Below, piece after piece: positions 1 to 7,093 of a stretch of 8,781 bases of DNA. Position 1 is the stretch's first letter; each line of letters opens with the position of its first letter. Source of the stretch: Bdellovibrionaceae bacterium UBA2316 (GTDB taxonomy: Bacteria; Bdellovibrionota; Bdellovibrionia; Bdellovibrionales; Bdellovibrionaceae); the NCBI GenBank assembly GCA_002345205.1, contig DDVI01000142.1:1-8781 (forward strand), in the 5' to 3' direction. The position numbers and the translations under genes were made by a program. Below the pieces are notes generated by a model, which searched no databases, had not been told where the DNA came from, and saw only the letters and a list, made by a program, of their open reading frames with translations.

Positions 1-202
1 ATTTTGACGGGTTGGTTTATGCACCAACAAGGTTATGCCGCTATGTTTCTTTTGTCAGCCGTCCACAAATTTCCAAAATTTCTCACTTTATAAACTACTG
101 TACTTTATATATTTGAAACGTTCGATACTGAGAACCTCACTAACAATTAATTTTGTTCTTTAGAATTCCAAAGATCGTCCGAAGGATAAACACTCTGTAT
201 GT

Positions 203-208
203 AAGGGG
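203..208 (+). promoter_or_regulatory. Ribosome binding site of the giant surface protein gene
   Basis: The purine run AAGGGG lies 6 bases before the ATG at 215 and only 3 bases before the in-frame GTG at 212. The spacing favours ATG at 215 as the start and gives a 2092-residue product. I see no convincing -35/-10 pair between 1 and 200. TTGAAA at 113-118 has no matching -10 at the usual distance, so no promoter is called. Confidence 0.7.
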
Positions 209-214
209 TGCGTG

Positions 215-3200
215 ATGGGAAAAACCAATTTCTTAAAGCTAAGCTTGTCATTAAAATCTGTTTTGTTACTTATCCTAGGATCAACATTATTATACAGTGC
301 CACGATCAACTACACGACATTCTTTGGCCCGTCATTATTTAGCCCGGGATTACTTGGATCAAAAATATACAAAGTAAATTTCAATGGCCCTGTTGGAGGA
401 GCATCACAAATCAATGCGCTATTAAATATTAAGGACGGCGATGGCCACGATATCGTATTGGATAACTGTGGACGATTGCAATTGGCTTGTTTGATTAAAA
501 ATCTACTAAAAGAAGCAGAAGTATTATTACTAAGACCGACGTTGGTAACGATTTCAATTAACAACGTGGTTGTATTTTCTAAAGCGGACTACAACTCTAA
601 AAAAGGTGTATTCGAAAAACCCTTCGTGGCATTAAAAAACAACGTAATGGAAATTAAGGTTCAGGGATCGGCACTATCTAAAGTAACTGTTTCGGCGAAG
701 GCATCTAGTGTAAACTTGCCTCCCGTTGCTGATTTTACATACTCGGCGACAGATTATATCGCCCCAGCCACTGTGAATTTTTCGGGATTATTGAGTCACG
801 ATCAGGATTCTGGGTATATTACAGCTAATGAATGGAATTTCGGTGATGGTAGTTTTGGTAGCGGATCTTTGATTTCGCATTCGTATGCAAATCCCGGGAA
901 TTATAATGTTGTTCTTACTGTGACTGATGATGCTGGGGCTAAAGCTTCTAAGGCACAGGTTGTTGTTGTAAAGGCGAATCAATTGCCAGTTGTTCGATTT
1001 GCATCTATAGCAAAAACAGAACTAGGTGACCTAAGAGTTGAAGTGGATGGTTCAGGATCGTCTGATGCTGATGGTACAATCAAGTCTTACTCAATTAACT
1101 GGAATGATGGATCTGCTGAAGAGTCCACAACAGAAGTTCCAAAATTCGATCACGTTTACACCGTGCCTGGGCAAAAGCAAATTACACTAAAAGCACTCGA
1201 CTCAAAAGGCGGCGTTGGAACTCTAACTCAATCTATACTGGTACAAGATACAACAGCGCCAGTGCTGGGAATTTCAAGCCCAGAGGAAGGCTCAAAAATT
1301 CGCGGAGAAACAGTTTCTATTTACGGATACTCGAATGAAAAATTGGCATCAGCGATTGCTTCGATTAAGGATTCTGAATTCCCCTTAACCATCTCTCCTG
1401 AGGGAAAAGGCTTCTCAGGCACAGCTACAGTTAATGTTGCTGGTGCAAAAATATTGCAAATTAAGGGAACTGATAAAGCAGGAAATATTTCGGTTATAAA
1501 TGTTAAATTTACAACTGAGTTAAACAAAGCACCGATAGCAAAATTGACTGCACCGACAATTGTCTCAAATGGTGATATTGCCACATTCGACGCATCGTCA
1601 TCAAAAGACGAGGACGGAACAATTGTTAAATATGTAGTTAATTTTCAAGACGGATCAAATCCAGTTGAGCAAACGACTCCAGCATTTCAGCATTCGTTTA
1701 GTCAACATGGATATTTCGATGTTAGCTTGCAGATCATTGATAATGAGGGCGGTAGCGCGACAACATCGGTTCAGGTTTATGTAAATGCTAAGCCGACTCC
1801 TACTTTTTCTTCGAGCAATACTGAAAATGAATTGGAGATTAATTTTGATGCTAGCTCGACAAAAGATGCCAATGAAAATGATCAACTTACATACTCATGG
1901 AGCTTTGGAGACGGCTCTGCCGGTACAGGAATAAACACAAACCATACTTATTCATCAGCAGGAAATTACACTATCAAACTTACAGTTAGTGATACCTATT
2001 CGTCAAATATCTTCGTAAGATCCATCGAGGTGAAAAGGTTAGAAGACACACCTGAATTCGAGCATGATCGATCAGGAGGTTATTTAGCTCTTCAGAATGA
2101 AATTGATAAGAAAATAAACTCACTTGATACAACAGTAGTATTCAAACTAGAAGATGCTTTTTTCAAAAATGCACCAGATAGGCAAATAAAAGTCACCAAT
2201 AATGGAAGCTCCACACCTTATAAACTTTCTGTAAACGGACAGTTCTTAACTCTAGAGAAAATACTTATAGATGGAAAAAATATTCTAGCTATTGAAACTT
2301 TAGACAGCTTAGGAAAAACACTATTTGTCGAAGCAACAATTTGGGCAGGTTCAAAAACTGTAACTGTTAATCCTATAACAGCAAGCGGTGAGCCGATTTC
2401 TGATTCGTTAACTTACAAAGTGATAATACTGGACGCACCGGCGATAAGCCAAACCTACAACTCAAATGAACTTATCAATTTGCCCAATACAAATATAATT
2501 GTAACAGCTGTCGACAAATCTAATAAAATTGGAACTACTTTTGTAAAAGAGGATTCCAACAACATCAATTTGGTTATTAGAAGTGTTGAGTCACTTTCTT
2601 CAAATGAGAATAATGATTTTAGCCAATCGCTGAAAGACTGGACAGTTGAAAATGCAACAGCCGAGCGCATTGTCGACGAGTCAGTGCCTACCTTAAAATA
2701 TAACATGCAAGCGACATCAAATAGTAGCTTTAGGATTTCAAAAACGATCATGCCCGAAGTTAATACCAAAAATATTTCTATAAGTTTTCAAATTGAAGGC
2801 TACGATCCCGAAGATACATACGTAGTTGTTTTTAGAGATGAGTTAAATAATAAAACTCAAATTGAAACGGGCAATTTGCGACTACATGGTCTATCTGAAA
2901 TTACAAACGAATTGTTTCAAACCCGTTGGATCGAGATTTCTCACAACTCCGAAAATTTTTCAGGACCTATCGAGGTAAGTTTGCATGTATTCACCTCAAA
3001 CTCTTTAACAGAAAACAAAGGAAATAGTTTTTCTAATTTATTGATGCGACAATTGATTTCACCGGCTTATGCCGAATCTGAAAAAAAGAAAGCTACAGCT
3101 AAAATTAGAGGAATCAAAGATTTGCCTTTTTGCTTAAATAATTTGAGTTTTATTGACTATGTCCCCGATCCGGCGACATTGCCCATACCTTCGAAAAAGG

Positions 3201-6200
3201 TACCTTCAGAACCAAATTTAAAATCTTTCAGCATCGGAAATATTCCAGAAACTTATAATCACGGAACAAACGAAATAGCGATAAGATTTATGATTTGTAA
3301 AGACAATGCAATTAAACGATTAGATCTCGAGGCAGTTATAAAAGGTAAACACGTGCTACTTGGAAGCACAACAGAAATTATTGCTCTCGATGATAATTTC
3401 TATGATGCAAAATTTGCATTAGATGGCTTCTTAGGTGGAGCTCAGGCAACACTAGTAAAACTTGAAAGTGAGTTGAAATCAGAGTCGAGCATATTTCTAA
3501 ACGTGAGAGCACGAGACAAAATTCCACCCGCGAATTCACCTCTTAACTTTTCAGAAGGAGTAACTTTTGGACAGGCATTTCCCATTTTAAAGAGAGACGG
3601 GACTATTGACGAAAGGTACAGAACAAAAGACTCAAGAGATGACGATACAGTTAAATTCGATGATAAAAACCTCAAACGTGTCGGAGGTGATGATTGGGCA
3701 CAACCTTGGTTACTTTCATTCTTGAAGGATACAATTCTACCCCAGTACAAATTTTTGCTAAAATTTAATGATATTTCAAATATGAATGGTGGGTACTTTC
3801 AGCCTCATACGGGACATCAGCTGGGTCAAAATATAGATTTTGAACTAGTTGATATAATTGACAAATCTCATTCTTCTTCTGTTTCAAAAAATCAGTTAAA
3901 AATCGCAAATAGCTTAATCGATTTTTTTACGAAATATAGCCCTAGAATAACTACAATGTATATTACGCACACAAGACCCGGGTTTGTTGAGGAAATTGAA
4001 AATCCAACCTACGACGAATTTGAAGATTTAGAGTTCGATCCAAAAAGCATTATTTGGAACCGCCTACGCCATGAATGTATTCAGAATAGGCTTGTACGAA
4101 GGATAATACAAAATGCCGATTTGCATAATCATCATTTTCACGCAGAATTCTCTGGATTTCCTTTAAACAAATACCCAAATATCGGAACTGTCGATATAAA
4201 TGTAAGCGTAAAGCCTGGCGGTATTTTGGAATTCAACAAGGACCTTTTTGAATTTGATGTAAATGGAATTCAGTACGAAGCTTATATAGAAAAAACTATA
4301 AATGGAGAAAAAGAATTTGTACCTGTAAAATCAGGGGTAAATCCAATTGGCGGATTCGGAATTGCAAAACTCAAATTATTGAAAATACAAAAACTATATG
4401 ATCAAAACTATAAGAAAAACTCAAAAACCTATTATGCTTGTAGTACAAATACGACTGCTAAAGAAATAGAACAGGCTAAAAAACCTGCAAAGTATGTAAA
4501 TATCCATATTACTCCGAATGGACTATGCGGAGGCGCTCCCCTAAATCTTTCCAGAGTATCTTTAGATTATCCCAGCCCAGAAGAAGAGATCGGTTGGGTC
4601 TCAACAGAAGCTGATGTCAAAAATTCAAATATTGGCTCTGGAGCATATATATGCCCTAATTCAATAGTAGAAAATTCAGAAATTATTGGCGGACTAAGCG
4701 GTCTGGTAACAGTTTCAAGTTCTAAAATATCTGGAGGGTCTTTAATTTATGGAAACTATCAAATTGAGCATTCAAATATTGATCACGCTGATATAGAAGA
4801 TAAACCCTTAGCCATAGAATGGTCTTTCGAAGACAAATTTAATACAATTTCGTATTCTGATATTTCGGATTTGACTAATTCTCCAATTGCTGAGGAAAAC
4901 GGACCGCCTATACAGTTATTTGGCACGATCAACTTACTTGGAACTTCGACAAAACGTACGTCTGTAAGCATGACAACCTCACCCATTAATGTTGGTATGT
5001 TATCTATCGTTGGCCCACAATTGTTCGGCAACGCACAGCCGATCACCCTATCTTCTGGAGCAAAGGTAAAAAATGCGATTGTAGGCAACGCCGACCCGGT
5101 TATTTTTCTCGGTGTTCCTATCAATATCTCCGAAGACTCTGTTGTTGATCAGTCCTTTATTTACGGAAATGTTAGTCTTTCTGCTGGAGCCAAAATTGAG
5201 TCTAGCCAAGTAGGTACTTACCCAGAAAGTTCAGCGGTAGTCTTAGAACGCAAGCCAGCTTCTAATACCTCGACTTTGAAATATTCTTCCAGCTTGGAAT
5301 CTCCTAGAATGAAAATAGATATATCGGGAGTGTCAATTAGCTCAAATAGCAATATCGCTGGATACGGAACAATTTCCGGCAAAGATGTAAAAATTAAGAA
5401 TAGCACACTTTCCGACCTTATGAATATTTCTGGAAAGACAAATATTGAGAATTCAATAATAAAATCTAGCACTATTTCAGACGCGACTATCGAAACCGAA
5501 GCGTTTGTCGAGTATTCTATTATTTCTGGTAATAGTACCGTTACTAACGGCCAGCTTTCCGGTGCAACTCTCACAAACAAAGCAAAAGTAGAAAATTCGG
5601 GTGTAACTTTAGGAACAATTGACGATTCAGAGGTAACAAATGGCAGTTCTATTTTAGAGTCATCTATTTTAAACAAGTCTAAAATAAATAACTCCGGCGT
5701 AAGTAATAGTAGTACTATTGATAATTCTGAAATAGCACTCGGTAGCTTTGTATATGGAAATACAACTATATCCGATGACAGCCATATTTATAGTGGCTGG
5801 GTAAGCGATTCGGCAACAGTTTCCAACTCGAAGTTAAATGGCAGCTCGTATGTAATGCAGTCCTCAGTAACTGACTCGACTCTCAACGACTCTCAAGCTG
5901 TATACTCGAGTACATTACACGACGTAACTTTAACAAATAATAGTGTTATACAAGGATCTGAAGTTTATAATAGTCACAATATAGACAACTCCAGAATATC
6001 GGAAGGGAGCAAAGTTACGAATTCCAGCATTACAGGATACAGTGAAGTTATAAATTCCACTGTGACAGATAGTACAGTCGACAACAGCTCAGTTCGATAC
6101 TCAAAAGTCATTGAACAATCAACAATCCGAAATGTATCTTCAGTGGACCATGCAACTATTAAAAGAAAAAGCAGCTTAAACCAAGCAAACTTTTCCGGGT

Positions 6201-6493
6201 CAACATGCGATCATTCACTGCTAATAAGCACAGGTATTATTTTTACGCCGGTAAAAGATAGTGCTATTTCGGAATCTTCGATATCTAACAGTTCAGTTGA
6301 TATTAGTTTTATTGGTGGGGTTTATAATGCAGAAAAAATTTCGGTTTATGATTCTACTTTAAACCCATTCAAAAGCTATCTTTACGATAGAGACTTTTAT
6401 AAGCAGAACTGCAATCAGGTAACTGACGAAAAAACACATTCAATTGAATATGAGTGTGTTGCGGGAAGCGGCCCGACTATTTCAACTCCATAA
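215..6493 (+). CDS. Giant exported PKD / MepA-like peptidase / left-handed beta-helix surface protein
   Basis: This 2092-residue protein is numbered from ATG 215. Residues about 5-28 are a basic then hydrophobic export segment; the cleavage site is weak, so it could remain as an anchor. A small beta domain with a Cys pair follows (about 50-165). PKD domains lie at about 167-253, 256-344, 440-525 and 526-607, with WNFGDGS and WSFGDGS typical of PKD, and an Ig-like domain separates the second and third. Residues 608-790 look like further beta sandwiches, and 800-947 (NDF..., Trp809) resembles a CBM4/9-type sugar-binding module. Residues about 1150-1315 carry a LAS/M74-like zinc peptidase core: GHQLGQNID gives His1201 and Asp1208, and HNHHFH gives His1304, His1307 and His1309. 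Residues about 1467-2040 are mostly hexapeptide-type beta-helix. The tail has two Cys and no recognisable sorting signal or autotransporter barrel. The likely role is a surface or secreted factor binding and cutting peptidoglycan. The exon-free reading frame is certain; the peptidase call is motif-based and cellular location is inferred. Confidence 0.9.
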   Translation: MGKTNFLKLSLSLKSVLLLILGSTLLYSATINYTTFFGPSLFSPGLLGSKIYKVNFNGPVGGASQINALLNIKDGDGHDIVLDNCGRLQLACLIKNLLKEAEVLLLRPTLVTISINNVVVFSKADYNSKKGVFEKPFVALKNNVMEIKVQGSALSKVTVSAKASSVNLPPVADFTYSATDYIAPATVNFSGLLSHDQDSGYITANEWNFGDGSFGSGSLISHSYANPGNYNVVLTVTDDAGAKASKAQVVVVKANQLPVVRFASIAKTELGDLRVEVDGSGSSDADGTIKSYSINWNDGSAEESTTEVPKFDHVYTVPGQKQITLKALDSKGGVGTLTQSILVQDTTAPVLGISSPEEGSKIRGETVSIYGYSNEKLASAIASIKDSEFPLTISPEGKGFSGTATVNVAGAKILQIKGTDKAGNISVINVKFTTELNKAPIAKLTAPTIVSNGDIATFDASSSKDEDGTIVKYVVNFQDGSNPVEQTTPAFQHSFSQHGYFDVSLQIIDNEGGSATTSVQVYVNAKPTPTFSSSNTENELEINFDASSTKDANENDQLTYSWSFGDGSAGTGINTNHTYSSAGNYTIKLTVSDTYSSNIFVRSIEVKRLEDTPEFEHDRSGGYLALQNEIDKKINSLDTTVVFKLEDAFFKNAPDRQIKVTNNGSSTPYKLSVNGQFLTLEKILIDGKNILAIETLDSLGKTLFVEATIWAGSKTVTVNPITASGEPISDSLTYKVIILDAPAISQTYNSNELINLPNTNIIVTAVDKSNKIGTTFVKEDSNNINLVIRSVESLSSNENNDFSQSLKDWTVENATAERIVDESVPTLKYNMQATSNSSFRISKTIMPEVNTKNISISFQIEGYDPEDTYVVVFRDELNNKTQIETGNLRLHGLSEITNELFQTRWIEISHNSENFSGPIEVSLHVFTSNSLTENKGNSFSNLLMRQLISPAYAESEKKKATAKIRGIKDLPFCLNNLSFIDYVPDPATLPIPSKKVPSEPNLKSFSIGNIPETYNHGTNEIAIRFMICKDNAIKRLDLEAVIKGKHVLLGSTTEIIALDDNFYDAKFALDGFLGGAQATLVKLESELKSESSIFLNVRARDKIPPANSPLNFSEGVTFGQAFPILKRDGTIDERYRTKDSRDDDTVKFDDKNLKRVGGDDWAQPWLLSFLKDTILPQYKFLLKFNDISNMNGGYFQPHTGHQLGQNIDFELVDIIDKSHSSSVSKNQLKIANSLIDFFTKYSPRITTMYITHTRPGFVEEIENPTYDEFEDLEFDPKSIIWNRLRHECIQNRLVRRIIQNADLHNHHFHAEFSGFPLNKYPNIGTVDINVSVKPGGILEFNKDLFEFDVNGIQYEAYIEKTINGEKEFVPVKSGVNPIGGFGIAKLKLLKIQKLYDQNYKKNSKTYYACSTNTTAKEIEQAKKPAKYVNIHITPNGLCGGAPLNLSRVSLDYPSPEEEIGWVSTEADVKNSNIGSGAYICPNSIVENSEIIGGLSGLVTVSSSKISGGSLIYGNYQIEHSNIDHADIEDKPLAIEWSFEDKFNTISYSDISDLTNSPIAEENGPPIQLFGTINLLGTSTKRTSVSMTTSPINVGMLSIVGPQLFGNAQPITLSSGAKVKNAIVGNADPVIFLGVPINISEDSVVDQSFIYGNVSLSAGAKIESSQVGTYPESSAVVLERKPASNTSTLKYSSSLESPRMKIDISGVSISSNSNIAGYGTISGKDVKIKNSTLSDLMNISGKTNIENSIIKSSTISDATIETEAFVEYSIISGNSTVTNGQLSGATLTNKAKVENSGVTLGTIDDSEVTNGSSILESSILNKSKINNSGVSNSSTIDNSEIALGSFVYGNTTISDDSHIYSGWVSDSATVSNSKLNGSSYVMQSSVTDSTLNDSQAVYSSTLHDVTLTNNSVIQGSEVYNSHNIDNSRISEGSKVTNSSITGYSEVINSTVTDSTVDNSSVRYSKVIEQSTIRNVSSVDHATIKRKSSLNQANFSGSTCDHSLLISTGIIFTPVKDSAISESSISNSSVDISFIGGVYNAEKISVYDSTLNPFKSYLYDRDFYKQNCNQVTDEKTHSIEYECVAGSGPTISTP
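713..2035 (+). repeat. Array of four PKD domains with one intervening Ig-like domain
   Basis: Four related units of about 85-90 residues start with a PxA/V-x-F/L strand, carry an SxD-x-DG turn, then W/V-x-F/W-x-DGS, and end with G-x-Y-x-(V)-x-L-x-V-D. Units 1 and 4 have the canonical FGDGS core; units 2 and 3 have WNDGS and FQDGS. The interruption at about 1247-1530 begins TTAPVLGISSPEEGS and reads as a bacterial Ig-like domain. PKD beads are usually extracellular spacers or adhesion modules. The repetition is at protein level; the DNA copies are strongly diverged, so this is not a recent tandem duplication. Confidence 0.85.
2612..3055 (+). other. Carbohydrate-binding-module-like beta sandwich (domain)
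   Basis: Residues about 800-947 start with NNDFSQSLKDW, the pattern (N-x-D-F-x-x-x-L-x-x-W) that opens CBM4/9-like jelly rolls. Alternating hydrophobic strands follow, with a conserved-looking RWIEIS strand. Such modules bind polysaccharides in secreted enzymes. The match is by pattern recall only. Which sugar is bound, and whether the binding face is intact, cannot be seen. It ends at SPAYAES, after which a Lys-rich linker leads towards the peptidase domain. Confidence 0.45.
3662..4159 (+). other. LAS-type (MepA/M74-like) zinc metallopeptidase domain
   Basis: Residues about 1150-1315 of the giant protein. The order of signals matches the MepA murein endopeptidase fold. There is a GDDWAQPWLLSFL helix start and a strand reading FNDISNMNGG. 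Motif 1 is GHQLGQNIDFEL, with the His-x6-Asp spacing of D-Ala-D-Ala metallopeptidases (His1201, codon at 3815; Asp1208, codon at 3836). Motif 2 is HNHHFH, giving His-x2-His-x-His (His1304, His1307, His1309; codons at 4124, 4133, 4139). In MepA the two-His-plus-Asp set binds zinc and the extra histidines assist catalysis, cutting D-Ala-mesoDAP cross-links. The C-terminal ExxWH-type pattern of VanY-like M15 enzymes is absent, favouring M74. Substrate is inferred. Confidence 0.72.
4613..4775 (+). repeat. First block of left-handed beta-helix hexapeptide repeats
   Basis: Residues about 1467-1520 show hydrophobic residues every six positions with Ser, Asn or Gly turns (VKNSNIGSGAYI, IVENSEIIGG, KISGGSLIYGN). 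This is typical of left-handed parallel beta-helix coils. The block is then broken by about 185 residues of mixed beta sequence (nt about 4780-5330). That insert itself contains short rung-like stretches such as LSSGAKVKNAIVGN and SLSAGAKIESSQVG, so the helix may be interrupted by loops rather than ended. Confidence 0.7.
5331..6330 (+). repeat. Main left-handed beta-helix, about 18 coils, Asn/Ser rich
   Basis: Residues about 1706-2039 are an almost unbroken run of hexads of the form (I/V/L)-x-(N/D/G)-(S/T)-x-(V/I), for example STVTNGQLSGATL, SVTDSTLNDSQAV and STVTDSTVDNSSV. At six residues per side and 18 per coil this is about 18 turns, giving a rigid rod of close to 9 nm if each coil rises about 0.48 nm. 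Active acyltransferases of this fold have fewer coils and a catalytic His that I do not see here, so a structural or adhesive role is more likely. Confidence 0.8.
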
Positions 6494-6511
6494 CAAGCAT
6501 AAAGGAACTTT

Positions 6512-7027
6512 ATGAAAAGTTTTATTTTGATTATACTATGGCTAATAACTCAAGAAACTTTCTCTACTCCCATACCGTGCCATGGAGCAAAAGGACATTC
6601 TCATATGAATGGAGGAGGTTTTGTCGCAGACTCGGCAAAGGTGGATAGTTCAGTTTTCATAGACAAAAATGCGCAAGTGTGCGGTTCCGCAGAAGTTAAG
6701 GAAAAAGCAAAACTACTTTTCAATGCGATTGTTGAAGATCAAGCAAAAGTATACAATGAAGCGACGATAAGCTCCTCAGCACGAATTTCCGGGAAAGCCC
6801 AAATTCAGGATCAAGCTATAATTGACGGTGGAGCAAAAGTTTTTGGAAATGCGATAGTCGCAGGCTCGGCTAAAGTCAGAGGTAATGCTCAAGTCTATCA
6901 AAACGCGTACGTCGGAGAAAGTGCGCTAGTAACTGGTTCAGCATCTGTTTTAGGAAATGCAATAGTCATTGGAAAGAGGAAGATTTACAAAAATATGAAA
7001 GTCGATTCCAATAATCTAGCCGATTAA
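6512..7027 (+). CDS. Small secreted left-handed beta-helix protein
   Basis: The product is 171 residues. The start ATG is preceded by AAAGGAA at 6501-6507 and lies 18 bases after the stop of the giant gene, so the two are probably co-transcribed and translated in concert. Residues 1-18 form a signal peptide (short basic start, core FILIILWLI, likely cleavage near TFS|TP). A short segment with Cys23, His24, His29 and His31 follows, then GGGF. Residues 37-160 are continuous hexapeptide repeats of the A-x-V/I-x-G/D-N/S type, about seven coils (for example SAKVRGNAQVYQNAYVGESA). The fold resembles YdcK-like and other hexapeptide-repeat proteins. There is no obvious acyltransferase active-site loop. 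It may be a partner or cap for the beta-helix of its large neighbour, but no direct evidence of binding is visible. Confidence 0.88.
   Translation: MKSFILIILWLITQETFSTPIPCHGAKGHSHMNGGGFVADSAKVDSSVFIDKNAQVCGSAEVKEKAKLLFNAIVEDQAKVYNEATISSSARISGKAQIQDQAIIDGGAKVFGNAIVAGSAKVRGNAQVYQNAYVGESALVTGSASVLGNAIVIGKRKIYKNMKVDSNNLAD
6620..6991 (+). repeat. Hexapeptide repeats of the small beta-helix protein
   Basis: Residues 37-160 of the 171-residue protein show Ala at the start of most hexads followed by V/I two places on (SAKV, NAQV, SAEV, QAKV, EATI, SARI, KAQI and so on). The repeats are more regular and Ala-rich than the Asn/Ser-rich helix of the upstream protein. The two helices are therefore related in fold but not recent copies of each other. 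Confidence 0.8.
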
Positions 7028-7044
7028 TCTTTTTCACTAATCTG

Positions 7045-7082
7045 AATTGGTTTACGATATTAATGTACTCAATCGACCAATT
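7045..7082 (+). promoter_or_regulatory. Bulged hairpin directly before the SD of the third gene
   Basis: AATTGGT (7045-7051) pairs with ACCAATT (7076-7082), and CGAT (7055-7058) pairs with ATCG (7072-7075). This gives an 11-bp stem with a 3-base bulge (TTA) and a 13-base loop. The stem ends on the base before AGGA (7083-7086), the SD of the gene starting at 7094. It sits between two co-directional genes. It has no following T-run, so it is not a standard intrinsic terminator. It could control translation, stabilise a processed mRNA or be an operator; function is inferred. Confidence 0.4.
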
Positions 7083-7093
7083 AGGAAAAATTT

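Noticed and set aside
11..28. GTTGGT-ttatgc-ACCAAC hairpin as a terminator of an upstream gene
   Set aside because: No T-run follows on either strand and the stem is only six pairs. It is mentioned only for its similarity to the hairpin before gene three.
212..214. GTG immediately before ATG as the start of the giant gene
   Set aside because: The AAGGGG SD is only 3 bases from this GTG but 6 bases from the ATG at 215, so ATG is the better start. The difference is one residue.
713..2035. Recent DNA-level tandem repeat or CRISPR-like array
   Set aside because: The units are similar only as protein (PKD fold). Their nucleotide sequences are strongly diverged and there are no regular short repeats with spacers.
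5218..5676. Minus-strand open frame of 152 residues inside the giant gene
   Set aside because: It lies antisense to the beta-helix repeats, whose low stop content on the other strand explains it. No SD or domain is visible. The same applies to minus frames at 310-564, 3442-3750 and 4783-5124.
5331..6330. Pentapeptide-repeat (A-D/N-L-x-x) solenoid
   Set aside because: The spacing of hydrophobic residues is six, not five, and the central Leu/Phe of pentapeptide repeats is absent, so the left-handed hexapeptide helix is the better reading.
6454..6648. Short plus-strand frame spanning the junction of the first two genes
   Set aside because: It overlaps the end of the giant gene and the signal peptide of the small helix protein in another frame, with no SD and unlikely composition.
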